A DNA stretch of 55,780 nucleotides from Amphritea pacifica. Its GTDB lineage: Bacteria; Pseudomonadota; Gammaproteobacteria; Pseudomonadales; Balneatricaceae. Each line of letters begins with the position of its first letter. Position 1 is the stretch's first letter. Below the pieces are notes generated by a model that saw only the letters and a list, made by a program, of their open reading frames with translations, was not told where the DNA came from and ran no database searches. Below are positions 39,832 through 49,147 of the stretch, in pieces. A program made the translations under genes and the position numbers. Location: assembly GCF_016924145.1 (NCBI RefSeq), contig NZ_JAFFZO010000028.1, positions 1 to 55,780 of the forward strand, read 5' to 3'.

Positions 39832-39992
39832 TCCATGAACGCAGCGTCGCTATAGCGCTGAAAATAACGATTGCCCGCCTGGCGGTTGCCGGTCTCGCAT
39901 CATCTTTATAGAGAAAATATCTGACGCCCCATTTTTTCCGGCCGAAGACCTGATTATACTACGCTAACATTTTTATCCTGGAACATCAGATC

Positions 39993-40559
39993 ATGCCTAA
40001 AGCTAGCGAAATAAAAAGAAATGCCGCCATCGAGATCAATGGCGAAGCCTATATTGTCAGGGATATTGAACGCTCAGTTCCGCAAGGGCGCGCCGGAGGC
40101 AGCCTCTATCGCATGCGGATGTACAATGTTGCCACCAACGCTAAGATAGATGAGACCTTCAAAGACTCCGATATGCTGACCCTGGCCGACCTGAGCCGTC
40201 GTGCAGCCACATTCTCGTACACTGATGGTGATGAGTATGTGTTCATGGACAGCGAGGATTACACCTCCTACAGCATGAACAAAGAAACCATCGAAGATGA
40301 GCTACCGTTTATCACTGAAGATCTGCAGGGGATGCATGTCATGGTTTTAAATGATGTGCCGGTGGCGCTGGACCTGCCCGGTATTGTCGAACTTGAGATC
40401 ATCGAAACCGACCCCTCAATCAAAGGCGGCTCCGCCACCGCCCGCACCAAGCCAGCCAAACTGTCCACCGGACTGGTGGTGCAGGTGCCGGAACATATCT
40501 CCACCGGCGACCGCATCAAGGTCAACGTGGAAGAGCGTAAATTTACCGGCCGTGCATAA
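39993..40559 (+). CDS. efpL: EF-P-like translation factor EfpL (YeiP)
   Basis: EF-P paralogue that relieves ribosome stalling at polyproline-type motifs. The 188 residues share the YeiP start ([21 protein letters not shown]), the loop [13 protein letters not shown] with Arg33 at the position conserved in YeiP/EfpL where EF-P has its modified Lys, and the C-terminal block [18 protein letters not shown]. It is not the canonical EF-P. A -10-like TATACT lies at 39955-39960 with no good -35. Followed by a strong terminator. Confidence 0.92.
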   Translation: MPKASEIKRNAAIEINGEAYIVRDIERSVPQGRAGGSLYRMRMYNVATNAKIDETFKDSDMLTLADLSRRAATFSYTDGDEYVFMDSEDYTSYSMNKETIEDELPFITEDLQGMHVMVLNDVPVALDLPGIVELEIIETDPSIKGGSATARTKPAKLSTGLVVQVPEHISTGDRIKVNVEERKFTGRA

Positions 40560-40573
40560 TTAACACAGCTTAT

Positions 40574-40603
40574 AAAAAAACCGCCAACTCAGGCGGTTTT
40601 TTT
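40574..40603. terminator. Bidirectional terminator between efpL and the GFA gene
   Basis: Hairpin AACCGCC-AACTCA-GGCGGTT flanked by runs of A and T, in the 55-base interval between two convergent genes. Confidence 0.92.
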
Positions 40604-40614
40604 ATCGGTGATGC

Positions 40615-41037
40615 TTATTCAGAAGCATAAAGAGCAAAGACCTCCGCCCCGGTCATATCCTTTGTGACATTGGCAAACGAATAGTATTCAGGCTTTTCAT
40701 CGATAAATATCTGATGACTGAACGTAACCCCCTCATCAACCGCAAAAAAGCCGATCGGGACAATATACTGGTCCTGCTGCGTTAAATGGTAAAACAGATG
40801 TGTGCCACACTGACTGCAGAAACCCCGTTCAGCCCAGTCCGAGGACTGAAACCGGCGAATATATTCAGCACCTGAGATCTGCAGATCAGCAGCACAGTCC
40901 ACCGCCAGCAACGGACCTCCGGTCCAGGTCCGGCACATACTGCAGTGGCAGGCCCCCATTGAAGGAGACATCGATCCGGTGCTCATCGACACCGCACCAC
41001 AAAGACACTGACCCGTTACCGTTAATGTATCACTCAT
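40615..41037 (-). CDS. GFA/CENP-V family zinc protein
   Basis: Member of the glutathione-dependent formaldehyde-activating enzyme-like family, whose members often have unknown substrates. The 140 residues carry the expected zinc cysteines: CLCGAV near the N-terminus, CHCSMCRTWTGG (about 32-43) and CSQCGTHLFY. No formaldehyde-pathway gene is adjacent, so a specific role is not assigned. Confidence 0.88.
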   Translation of the reverse strand: MSDTLTVTGQCLCGAVSMSTGSMSPSMGACHCSMCRTWTGGPLLAVDCAADLQISGAEYIRRFQSSDWAERGFCSQCGTHLFYHLTQQDQYIVPIGFFAVDEGVTFSHQIFIDEKPEYYSFANVTKDMTGAEVFALYASE

Positions 41038-41084
41038 ATTTCATCTCCTTAGGGGCACTCATGGCTGCTCTGCACCCCTGAATT

Positions 41085-41645
41085 TCACTTCTGACGGTTT
41101 TCCAGTTTACGCCGCAAACGTAAGCCGGGGCCAACCTGCGCCTCAGGCTGGTCAGTCTGAAGTATCACCAGTTCACCATCAACGAAATCCTGCTCCATCC
41201 CCAACATAATCGCAGAACCGTTATCCAGATAGAGAATCAGCAGCGCGTCATAGTTAAGGGATTCAGAGGGGATATTCAGTTCTGCCGCCACAATATCGAT
41301 CAGCTCCCTCTGCTCATAGATCTCGATAGAGAGAATACTAGCGGCTGCAGGCAGACTGATCCAGCTGCACCGATCAGGACGAGGCACCACCGCTTCAACC
41401 TCATTAACCGCCAGACAACCCACCGTAAAACCATCGGCAAACGGATGCCGGGCAACACTCACCTCGATCCACTGTTCATCACTCAAACGAAATCGCAGCC
41501 AGCAGGCTCGGTTCATATCCTGTCCCAGACAGGTATGCAGCCCTCCTGCCCAGATCTCATCCAGACGCAAATCAAATAACTGAGAAAGCGTCTCCTGAGC
41601 ATCGGTATCCAGATGAAATACTTTCAAACGCACAGTTTCATTCAT
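41085..41645 (-). CDS. Hypothetical protein, 186 residues
   Basis: Not recognised. The protein is soluble-looking, acidic in its first two thirds and basic at the end (LRLRRKLENRQK), with no signal peptide or transmembrane helix. Tryptophan and cysteine are scattered in the first half (LHTCLGQDMNRACWLRF). The reading frame is intact and uses an ATG with a nearby GGAG. It may form a two-gene unit with the GFA gene 47 bases downstream. Confidence 0.7.
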   Translation of the reverse strand: MNETVRLKVFHLDTDAQETLSQLFDLRLDEIWAGGLHTCLGQDMNRACWLRFRLSDEQWIEVSVARHPFADGFTVGCLAVNEVEAVVPRPDRCSWISLPAAASILSIEIYEQRELIDIVAAELNIPSESLNYDALLILYLDNGSAIMLGMEQDFVDGELVILQTDQPEAQVGPGLRLRRKLENRQK

Positions 41646-41666
41646 GGGGTGTCTCCTTCCAGTCGA

Positions 41667-41751
<85 letters not shown>

Positions 41752-41794
41752 GCGTAACACAATCAGCAGTTTACTCTACTAATATTTGCTCAAA

Positions 41795-41862
41795 CTCTCT
41801 CTTTTGCTAGCCTCTAGCAGGCGCGCAGCGCCGTTCTAGCAAGCGACGAAGTCGCGTCTAGC
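41795..41862. repeat. CTAG mini-hairpin element, locus E
   Basis: Edge CTCTCTTTTGCTAGC, hairpin GGCGC-GCA-GCGCC (41820-41832), then the module CTAGCAA-GCGAC-GAA-GTCGC-GTCTAGC (41837-41861 region). The final CTAG supplies the TAG stop of ung. The 45 bases between loci D and E are AT-rich and unassigned. Confidence 0.82.
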
Positions 41863-42547
41863 TGCTAATTTCCCCCGGGAGCTGCCAATCTATCGGGTCA
41901 CGCCCACAACGCTGCAGATACTCATTCGCCTGACTAAAGTGCTTGCAGCCAAAAAAGCCGCGATAGGCCGCCAGTGGCGATGGATGAGCAGACTTCAGCA
42001 CCAGATGCCTGTGCGGATTGATGACAGCCCCCTTCTTTTGGGCATAGCTCCCCCACAGCAGAAACACCACGTGCTCACACTGCTCATTCACCGTGGCGAT
42101 CACCCGGTCGGTAAACTGTTCCCAGCCTTTCCCCTGATGGGAGGCGGCCTGCGAATCCTCAACCGTGAGTACCGCATTCAGCAGTAACACCCCCTGTTTT
42201 GCCCAGCTTTCCAGATAACCGTGATTCACCGGGGTCACCCCCAGATCACTGTGCAGCTCTTTATAGATATTCACCAGCGAAGGAGGCGTCTTGATACCGG
42301 GTCGCACCGAGAAGCACAGACCGTGGGCCTGACCTGGCTGATGGTAGGGGTCCTGACCGATAATCACCACCTTCACCCGGTCCAGCGGTGTTGCCTCCAG
42401 GGCATGAAACCAGTGAGTCGAATGGGGGTAGATGGTTTTTTTAGCCGCCTTCTGCTGTTGTAAAAACTGTTTCAGCTGCTGCATATAGGGCGCTTTAAAC
42501 TCAGCGTTTAACCAGGGTTGCCAGCTCGGGGCATTGTCCAGTGCCAT
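41858..42547 (-). CDS. ung: Uracil-DNA glycosylase
   Basis: Removes uracil from DNA in base excision repair. The start at 42547 gives 229 residues; GAGGAG lies 6 bases upstream, and the ATG six codons earlier is less well placed. Motifs are [14 protein letters not shown] (catalytic Asp), [10 protein letters not shown] and [10 protein letters not shown] (catalytic His). The C-terminus GEISS runs into the repeat element, whose CTAG provides the stop. Confidence 0.95.
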   Translation of the reverse strand: MALDNAPSWQPWLNAEFKAPYMQQLKQFLQQQKAAKKTIYPHSTHWFHALEATPLDRVKVVIIGQDPYHQPGQAHGLCFSVRPGIKTPPSLVNIYKELHSDLGVTPVNHGYLESWAKQGVLLLNAVLTVEDSQAASHQGKGWEQFTDRVIATVNEQCEHVVFLLWGSYAQKKGAVINPHRHLVLKSAHPSPLAAYRGFFGCKHFSQANEYLQRCGRDPIDWQLPGEISS

Positions 42548-42565
42548 AATACACTCCTCATTCAT

Positions 42566-43015
42566 TCAGTTATCACCGCAGTCACGAATCTTCGCATCAG
42601 AGCGCCCCAGCCACACCTCACGGGTCAGGGTTTTACCATAGATAATCGAGTAATAGCGCACCTTACCCGGGGCATGGGAGATCACGCCGGAGATCAGAAT
42701 CACCACGATATAGATCCAGGCCTGTGGCTGAGTAAACCAGTAGATTGCGGCGCTCAGCAACAACAGTTTAAACAGTATTAACTGACCCCGCAGCTGATAC
42801 AGCCAGATAGAGTCCACATAGAGCTCCTTGGCCACCATCAGCACACCACTGCCAACAGCCAGCAGCAGATAGGGAAACCAGGCCGCCTGCGGCTGATGAA
42901 ACAGGTAAGCACCCGCCAGCCCGGCAATTCCCACCAGATGCAGCGAACGCAGCATAATGCTGATCCAGCGTTTGCCGGGCAGATGGCGTTTCTGTTGCGG
43001 TATTAACCAGCTCAT
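42566..43015 (-). CDS. Conserved membrane protein of unknown function
   Basis: The 149 residues from the ATG at 43015 contain about four hydrophobic segments (SLHLVGIAGLAGAYLF, PYLLLAVGSGVLMVA, LILFKLLLLSAAIYWF, AWIYIVVILISGVI) and end with a conserved-looking block ISHAPGKVRYYSIIYG. AGGA lies 8 bases before this ATG; an upstream in-frame start 10 codons earlier overlaps the lysS terminator and is rejected. No function can be assigned. It lies 18 bases upstream of ung. Confidence 0.75.
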   Translation of the reverse strand: MSWLIPQQKRHLPGKRWISIMLRSLHLVGIAGLAGAYLFHQPQAAWFPYLLLAVGSGVLMVAKELYVDSIWLYQLRGQLILFKLLLLSAAIYWFTQPQAWIYIVVILISGVISHAPGKVRYYSIIYGKTLTREVWLGRSDAKIRDCGDN

Positions 43016-43033
43016 ACAGAGATTCCTGAAGAC

Positions 43034-43060
43034 AAAAAGGGCCACCCGAGGGCAGCCCTT
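43034..43060 (-). terminator. lysS terminator
   Basis: On the minus strand AAGGGCTGCCCTCGGG then TGGCCCTT is followed by TTTTTG. The imperfect stem has GGGC/GCCC at its core. It lies 30 bases past the lysS stop and just upstream of the membrane protein gene. Confidence 0.7.
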
Positions 43061-43090
43061 ATAGATTAACCGGTTCTGTTCAAAGACGCA

Positions 43091-44593
43091 TCAGCCCCGG
43101 GGGCGCATCGCCGGGAACAGGATAACGTCCCGAATCGAAGCCGAATCGGTGAACAGCATCACCAGCCGGTCGATACCGATACCCTCACCGGCAGTGGGCG
43201 GCAAGCCATATTCCAGCGCATTGATGTAGTCTGCATCGTAGTGCATCGCTTCATCATCACCGGCATCCTTTTCTGCCACCTGTGCCTGAAAACGTTCCGC
43301 CTGATCTTCAGAGTCATTCAACTCAGAGAAGCCGTTCGCCAGCTCGCGTCCGGCAACAAAAAATTCAAACCGGTCAGTCACAAACGGGTTGGCGTCGCTA
43401 CGCCGGGCCAGCGGTGAAACTTCGGTCGGATATTCGGTGATAAAAGTCGGTTGCTGCAGTCGGTGCTCAACGGTCTTCTCGAAGATCTCGATCTGCACCT
43501 TACCCAGCCCCCAGCTATCCTTCACATCGATATCCATACGCTCTGCGATCTGACGGGCAGCATGATCATCGGCCAGCGCTTCGGCAGTGATATCGTCGTT
43601 ATAGTGGAGGATAGAATCAAACACACTGAGACGGGTAAACGGCTTTTCAAGGTCGTATTCAAAGGTTTCCAGCACCTCTCCGTCTTCATTGCGTACGGTG
43701 TTAACGATCGTCGTCGTTCCCAGCACATTCTGCGCCACGGTACGCAGCATATCTTCGGTCAGGTCCATCAGATCATGGTAATCCGCGTACGCCTGATAGA
43801 ACTCAATCATGGTAAATTCTGGATTATGACGGGTCGACAGGCCTTCGTTACGAAAGTTACGGTTGATCTCAAACACCCGCTCGAAACCACCCACCACCAG
43901 ACGTTTCAGATACAGCTCCGGGGCGATCCGCAGATACATATCCCGATCCAACGCATTGTGGTGCGTGATAAAGGGCCGGGCACTGGCGCCACCGGGAATC
44001 ACCTGAAGCATCGGCGTTTCCGCTTCAATAAAGCGTTTTTCAGTCAGATAGTTACGGATACCGGCAACAATTTTAGAACGGGTTTCAAATACTTTGCGGG
44101 ACTGTTCATTGGTGATCAGATCCACATAGCGCTGACGGTAACGAATCTCGGTATCCTGCAACCCCTTATGCTTATCCGGTAGCGGACGCAGGTTCTTGGT
44201 CAGCAGTTCATACTGTTCCATGTCGACATACAGATCGCCCTTGCCTGACTTATGCAACGTACCGGTAACACCGATAATATCGCCCAGATCCAGTGATTTA
44301 GCGAAAGCACGCGCCTCTTTGTTCACGTAGAACTGAATCCGCCCGGACATATCCTGGATGACACCAAAAGCACCGCGGTTGAGCATCACCCGGCCAGCAA
44401 CACTGACTTTAATGCCTTCTTCAGCAATCGCTTCCTTGGATTTATCGCCATGCTGATCCTGCAGATCCTGAGCATAGCTATCACGACGGAAAGTGTTTGG
44501 GAAAGCGTTACCCGCTTCACGCAGCGCGTTGAGTTTTTCACGACGCTCCGCAATCAGGCGGTTTTCATCTTGCTGCTGAGTGTTATCAGACAT
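43091..44593 (-). CDS. lysS: Lysyl-tRNA synthetase, class II
   Basis: Charges tRNA-Lys. The 500 residues have an N-terminal OB-fold anticodon-binding domain (about 60-150) and class II catalytic motifs: [10 protein letters not shown], the motif 2 region [18 protein letters not shown] and the motif 3 [11 protein letters not shown]. Downstream of prfB as in E. coli, with a 160-base gap that may hold its own promoter; no consensus hexamers were identified there. Confidence 0.97.
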   Translation of the reverse strand: MSDNTQQQDENRLIAERREKLNALREAGNAFPNTFRRDSYAQDLQDQHGDKSKEAIAEEGIKVSVAGRVMLNRGAFGVIQDMSGRIQFYVNKEARAFAKSLDLGDIIGVTGTLHKSGKGDLYVDMEQYELLTKNLRPLPDKHKGLQDTEIRYRQRYVDLITNEQSRKVFETRSKIVAGIRNYLTEKRFIEAETPMLQVIPGGASARPFITHHNALDRDMYLRIAPELYLKRLVVGGFERVFEINRNFRNEGLSTRHNPEFTMIEFYQAYADYHDLMDLTEDMLRTVAQNVLGTTTIVNTVRNEDGEVLETFEYDLEKPFTRLSVFDSILHYNDDITAEALADDHAARQIAERMDIDVKDSWGLGKVQIEIFEKTVEHRLQQPTFITEYPTEVSPLARRSDANPFVTDRFEFFVAGRELANGFSELNDSEDQAERFQAQVAEKDAGDDEAMHYDADYINALEYGLPPTAGEGIGIDRLVMLFTDSASIRDVILFPAMRPRG

Positions 44594-44753
44594 GTTATGT
44601 GGAACCTTTAATGGTTAACTCTTTAATTCCAGAGATCGCTAAATCGCAATCTCTTCATATTTTCTAAATCGTTTAAGCGTTGCGCCAGCCAGCACAATAA
44701 CTTAAACGCGGTGAAAGCGTGATGAGCGCAACCGCTTTCGCAGTGTTTAACAC

Positions 44754-45848
44754 TTAAAGACCGGCTTTCAGGCTGGCTTCAATAAACAGATCCAGATCGC
44801 CATCGAGAATCTTATCGCAGTTACTGCTCTGCACCCCGGTGCGCAGATCTTTAATACGCTGATCATCCAGTACGTAGGAACGGATCTGACTGCCCCAGCC
44901 GATATCCGCTTTATTGTCTTCCTGTTCCTGGGCGGCCTCGGAGCGCTTCAGCATCTCCATCTCGTACAGTTTGGCCCGCAACTGTTTCATACAGGTATCT
45001 TTGTTCTGATGCTGCGAACGCTGGCTCTGGCTCTGCACCACAATACCGGAAGGTCCGTGGGTAATACGCACCGCAGACTCAGTCCGGTTAACGTGCTGAC
45101 CACCGGCACCGGAGGCCCGGTATACATCCACCCGCAGGTCGGCCGGATTGATCTCGATCTCCACGTTATCGTCGATCTCAGGGGAAACAAATACCGAGGA
45201 GAACGATGTATGACGACGGCCGCCGGAGTCAAACGGTGATTTACGCACCAGACGGTGCACCCCGGTTTCAGTGCGCAGCCAGCCAAAGGCATATTCACCC
45301 TCAAAGCGGATGGTGGCCGATTTGATACCCGCCACATCCCCGGCAGAACACTCCAGCAGTTCGGTCTTAAAGCCTTTATCCTCACCCCAGCGCAGGTACA
45401 TCCGCAACATCATCTCAGCCCAGTCCTGCGCTTCGGTGCCACCGGAACCGGCCTGAATATCGAGGAAAGCGTTGTTAGCATCCGCCTCACCGGAGAACAT
45501 CCGGCGAAACTCCAGCTGATTCAGCAGCCCCTCAAGATTTGCAACTTCGCTGCGCACCTCTTCAACGGTATCCTCATCATCCTCTTCAACCGCCATGTCC
45601 AGCAGATCACGGGCATCAGCAACACCGGCGGTCAGATCATCGATAGTCTGCACCACACCTTCCAGCATCGCCCGTTCCTTACCCAGCGCCTGCGCCCGCT
45701 CCGGCTCACTCCAGACGGCAGAATCTTCCAGCTCCCGATTGACCTCTTCCAGGCGTTCCTGCTTCTCCGGGTATTCCAGATAAGTACGTAACACCTCGGT
45801 TCGCTCGGTTATATCTTTCAGGCTATTGATGATCGGATTGATTTCCAT
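44754..45848 (-). CDS. prfB: Peptide chain release factor 2, no programmed frameshift
   Basis: RF2 recognises UGA and UAA stops. The 364-residue product is encoded in a single frame. At the position where most bacteria have an in-frame UGA and a +1 frameshift (E. coli LRGYL/DYDAK) this gene reads GTG TTA CGT ACT TAT CTG GAA TAC. There is no stop, no CTT slip codon and no upstream AGGGGG. The SPF anticodon-like tripeptide (RKSPFDSGG) and catalytic [12 protein letters not shown] are present, with Ala at the position that is Thr246 in E. coli K-12. Confidence 0.96.
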   Translation of the reverse strand: MEINPIINSLKDITERTEVLRTYLEYPEKQERLEEVNRELEDSAVWSEPERAQALGKERAMLEGVVQTIDDLTAGVADARDLLDMAVEEDDEDTVEEVRSEVANLEGLLNQLEFRRMFSGEADANNAFLDIQAGSGGTEAQDWAEMMLRMYLRWGEDKGFKTELLECSAGDVAGIKSATIRFEGEYAFGWLRTETGVHRLVRKSPFDSGGRRHTSFSSVFVSPEIDDNVEIEINPADLRVDVYRASGAGGQHVNRTESAVRITHGPSGIVVQSQSQRSQHQNKDTCMKQLRAKLYEMEMLKRSEAAQEQEDNKADIGWGSQIRSYVLDDQRIKDLRTGVQSSNCDKILDGDLDLFIEASLKAGL

Positions 45849-46057
45849 CGTAATCGCTTTACTCTCTCTATCTGCGCTGGCAGCGTTCTATCTGATCGGT
45901 ACCGGGACTGGCTGAATTAGCCGTTTAAAAAAGCAGCACATTTTACCCGATTCCCCTGCGGCTGTGTATCCAAACGGCTGAAAAAACTCGACTTTGCCCC
46001 CCTTTATCAGCAAGAATTGGATATAACCTAGGGAACTGCGAGATAACCAATACTAAA

Positions 46058-47503
46058 ATGTATCGACTGTTGATCATCTTCTGCACGTTTTTCGCGTTAC
46101 TTCCTTCGCCCCTGATGGCCGCGGAAGAAACTGCCCCCCCCCATACTGATACATTTATCGGCATCGCCTGTATTGTCATTTTTCTGATCAGCTATCTGTT
46201 CGTGCTGGGGGAGGAGTTTTTTCATCTGCGCAAATCGAAACCGGTGATTGTCGCCGCCGGACTGATCTGGTTGTTAATCGGGCTGGCCTATACCCTGGAT
46301 GGGGATAGCGAAACCGCGGCGATCGCCTTCCGGCATAACCTGCTTGAATACGCTGAGCTGTTTTTCTTCCTGCTGGCAGCGATGTCCTTTATTACCACCC
46401 TGGAGGAACGACAGGTATTTGCCGCCCTGCGTGCCTGGCTGGTGTCCTGCGAACTGACGCTGGTACAGATCTACTGGGCAACCGGGGCTCTGGCGTTTTT
46501 TCTCTCGCCGGTGGCGGACAACCTGTCGACCGCCCTGCTGATGGGGGCGGTAGTGATGGCGGTGGGTCAGCACAACATTAGATTTGTTGCCGTCGGCTGT
46601 ATCAATGTGGTGGTCGCCGCCAATGCCGGTGGGGCATTCAGTCCCTTTGGCGATATCACTACGCTGATGGTCTGGCAGAAAGGGGTAATTGAGTTCAGCG
46701 GCTTTTTCGCGCTGTTTATCCCCTCAGCAGTCAGTTGGCTGGTACCAGCCGTATTGATGTCGGTTGCCATTGAAAAAGGCAACCCGGTTGCGGAACGCCG
46801 CAACGAGCCACGCCGGATGAAACGCGGAGCGCTGCCGATTTTGCTGCTGTTTATGCTCACCATAATGCTGGCCGTCACCAGCCATAGCCTGCTAAATCTG
46901 CCTTCGGTGCTGGGCATGATGACCGGACTGGGCATCTTAAAACTGTATGGCTACTACCTGAGCCGTTTTGAAGCTCACATCCGGGATACCGGCCATATTC
47001 ATAACCATCATATCGATAACCTGACCGATATCAGTCAGATGAAAGGTGATCATACCGATGTTATCCGCCGTTTCGATATCTTTCAGGTGGTTGAGCGCTC
47101 CTCCTGGGATACGCTGATGTTTTTCTATGGGGTGGTGTTATGCGTGGGCGGTTTATCCACCCTGGGGCATCTGGCGTTACTGTCGGACCTGATCTACAGC
47201 ACCCTGGGAGCGACCCTGGCCAACAGCATGATCGGGGTGGTCTCCGCCCTGATTGATAATATTCCGGTGATGTTTGCGGTGCTGACCATGCAGCCGGAGA
47301 TGTCCACCAATCAATGGCTGCTGGTGACTCTGACAACCGGCATCGGCGGTTCGCTGCTGTCCATCGGTTCAGCCGCCGGGATTGCACTGATGGGGCAGGC
47401 ACAAGGGGTTTATACTTTTTACACCCATCTGAAATGGAGCTGGGCGATCGCGCTGGGCTATCTGCTCAGCATCACCGCCCACCTGTGGATCAATGGCTAT
47501 TAA
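46058..47503 (+). CDS. nhaD: Na+/H+ antiporter NhaD
   Basis: Sodium/proton exchanger of the ion transporter superfamily, typical of halophilic and marine bacteria. The 481 residues begin with a probable signal peptide (MYRLLIIFCTFFALLPSPLMA), followed by about ten to twelve hydrophobic segments. The two re-entrant family regions are visible (SPVADNLSTALLMGAVVMAVG and ANAGGAFSPFGDITTLMVW in the first half; SALIDNIPVMFAVL and GIGGSLLSIGSAAGIALMG in the second). Divergent from prfB; no promoter identified in the 209-base gap. Confidence 0.92.
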   Translation: MYRLLIIFCTFFALLPSPLMAAEETAPPHTDTFIGIACIVIFLISYLFVLGEEFFHLRKSKPVIVAAGLIWLLIGLAYTLDGDSETAAIAFRHNLLEYAELFFFLLAAMSFITTLEERQVFAALRAWLVSCELTLVQIYWATGALAFFLSPVADNLSTALLMGAVVMAVGQHNIRFVAVGCINVVVAANAGGAFSPFGDITTLMVWQKGVIEFSGFFALFIPSAVSWLVPAVLMSVAIEKGNPVAERRNEPRRMKRGALPILLLFMLTIMLAVTSHSLLNLPSVLGMMTGLGILKLYGYYLSRFEAHIRDTGHIHNHHIDNLTDISQMKGDHTDVIRRFDIFQVVERSSWDTLMFFYGVVLCVGGLSTLGHLALLSDLIYSTLGATLANSMIGVVSALIDNIPVMFAVLTMQPEMSTNQWLLVTLTTGIGGSLLSIGSAAGIALMGQAQGVYTFYTHLKWSWAIALGYLLSITAHLWINGY

Positions 47504-47523
47504 GCCGTAAGTTTGCCAGCCGC

Positions 47524-48042
47524 TCAGAGTTCAAACGCGGCCATTACCTGGGGCACCCACTGTGCGATCCGGTCCGCCGTCAGCTCACTCTGACAGTCTT
47601 CATCCAGCACCAGACCGACAAAATAATCCTCGCTCTCATTCAATGCCCTGGACGCCTCGAAGTTATAGCCGTAGATCGGCCAGTAACCGCACATAAGCGC
47701 GCCCCGGCTCACCAGTTTGTCATGCAGCGCACCCATTGCATCCACAAACCATTCGCCATAACCAACCTGGTCTCCCAGACCAAACAGCGCACATCTGACG
47801 CCGTTGAGATCTACCTCATCCAGCTCCGCCCAGACATCAGACCAGTCTTCCTGAAGCTCACCATAGTCCCAGGTAGGGATCCCCAGAATCAGATAACTAT
47901 AATTGCCCAGCCCCGCCAGTCCGTCTGTCGCCAGCTCATGCAGATCAACCCGCTCAGGACCAATATGCGTCGCAATCAGTTCGGCACAGCTTTCCGTATT
48001 GCCGGTTGTTGATCCGTAAAAAAGCCCCACGTCCTTACTCAT
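47524..48042 (-). CDS. fldA: Long-chain flavodoxin
   Basis: FMN-containing electron carrier. The 172 residues begin MSKDVGLFYGSTTGNTESCAE, where the phosphate-binding loop is GSTTGNTE. FMN-binding loops include IPTWDYGELQEDW and GLGDQVGYGEWFVD, and the insert marks it as long-chain. It could be FldA or FldB type. Convergent with nhaD at 20 bases. Confidence 0.9.
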   Translation of the reverse strand: MSKDVGLFYGSTTGNTESCAELIATHIGPERVDLHELATDGLAGLGNYSYLILGIPTWDYGELQEDWSDVWAELDEVDLNGVRCALFGLGDQVGYGEWFVDAMGALHDKLVSRGALMCGYWPIYGYNFEASRALNESEDYFVGLVLDEDCQSELTADRIAQWVPQVMAAFEL

Positions 48043-48074
48043 TATGTCTCACTTAATTAATCAGACCAGAAACA

Positions 48075-48404
48075 TTATCGTTTTGGAGCAAACGCATCAA
48101 ACGCATCACCGGCCAGCCGTTCAACCGACTCCCGGGCCTCATGCAGCGCCTTCATATTTTTGTCGTTCGCCTGCCTGAGCATCTCTTCCAGCTGCTCCGC
48201 ATACTCCTGTTGCGACCTGATTAACTCCTCTGCCGAGGTACAGCTCTGCATCTGCCGCGTCTGCGCCACCGTTGCATCAATACAGGCTTTAGTACACTCC
48301 ATCTGCTGCCGGGTCAGCTCTTCCAGCATTTTTGTCTGAATATTGACTAACTCTTTAAACGGCCCCATAGACTGACTCAGTACTTTAGACATATCTTGAA
48401 ACAT
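48075..48404 (-). CDS. Phasin-like protein
   Basis: The 109 residues from the ATG at 48404 (FQDMSKVLSQSMGPFKELV) form amphipathic, Gln- and Glu-rich helices like the phasin family of granule-associated proteins. AAGGA lies 7 bases before this ATG; the longer frame to 48551 crosses the divergent gloA promoter region and lacks helical character. No polyhydroxyalkanoate synthesis gene is nearby, so the role is uncertain. Divergent from gloA. Confidence 0.7.
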   Translation of the reverse strand: MFQDMSKVLSQSMGPFKELVNIQTKMLEELTRQQMECTKACIDATVAQTRQMQSCTSAEELIRSQQEYAEQLEEMLRQANDKNMKALHEARESVERLAGDAFDAFAPKR

Positions 48405-48531
48405 AACAATATCCTTGCTCGCCACCCGGCCGGGTGTCTGAACCCCAATAATATATAGATAGATTAATTTGATCTGCCAGAGGGATAGTTTACGATGAAC
48501 AACCATCAGGCCACAAACAGGAGACCTCAAA

Positions 48532-48912
48532 ATGCGACTATTGCATACCATGCTCAGGGTAACAGACCTGCAGAAATCGATCTCATTCTATACTGAGATC
48601 CTCAATATGAAACTGTTACGGCGCAAAGATTTTCCCGACGGCAAGTTCACCCTCGCCTTTCTCGGCTATGGTCCTGAGTCCGACAACACCGTGCTGGAGC
48701 TGACCCACAACTGGGAGACCAGCAGTTACGATATGGGTAACGCCTACGGCCATATCGCCATCGAAGTGGAAGATGTCTACGACGCCTGCGAAAAGATAAA
48801 ATCCCTCGGCGGACAGATCGTCAGAGAGCCGGGACCGATGAAACACGGTTCAACCATCCTGGCCTTTGTCCGCGACCCCGACGGCTATATGATCGAACTA
48901 CTGAGTAACTGA
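48532..48912 (+). CDS. gloA: Lactoylglutathione lyase (glyoxalase I)
   Basis: Converts the methylglyoxal-glutathione hemithioacetal to S-lactoylglutathione. The 126-residue protein aligns with E. coli GloA without gaps through the core and keeps all four metal ligands His5, Glu56, His74 and Glu122. The short form without the zinc-type insertions suggests a Ni/Co-activated enzyme. GGAG precedes the ATG. Confidence 0.96.
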   Translation: MRLLHTMLRVTDLQKSISFYTEILNMKLLRRKDFPDGKFTLAFLGYGPESDNTVLELTHNWETSSYDMGNAYGHIAIEVEDVYDACEKIKSLGGQIVREPGPMKHGSTILAFVRDPDGYMIELLSN

Positions 48913-49102
48913 GCCAGCGACTGCTTCGCCGATCACGCAGCGATAAAGAATACTGCCCGGTCAACGTCATGATTTTTGCACGTTTATCATGTAGAATACG
49001 CCCAACATTAGATACTGCTAATTAAGCATTTCACTGATCTGCGCCAACAGTGCCGGCCAAAAAGATCCGTTTTGTCCCTATCAACTTCGGAAAGCAGGCC
49101 GT

Positions 49103-49108
49103 TATAAT
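49103..49108 (+). promoter_or_regulatory. -10-like element upstream of the Sel1 gene
   Basis: TATAAT occurs 40 bases before the Sel1-repeat gene in a 235-base gap. No good -35 hexamer sits at the proper distance (TTGTCC is 25 bases upstream), so this is only a candidate. Nothing else is recognised in the gap. Confidence 0.35.
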
Positions 49109-49147
49109 AGGCGCCAATTTTTTATCTTTAACTACGGGCGTAACTCG

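Noticed and set aside
43451-44182. 243-residue plus-strand open frame opposite lysS
   Set aside because: Antisense to a complete lysyl-tRNA synthetase; no domain or start signal.
45849-46057. Sodium riboswitch in the nhaD leader
   Set aside because: The gap is upstream of a sodium antiporter, but I could not identify the conserved core of any known riboswitch.
47314-48012. 232-residue plus-strand frame spanning the nhaD end and flavodoxin
   Set aside because: Overlaps nhaD in another frame and runs antisense to flavodoxin; no protein features.
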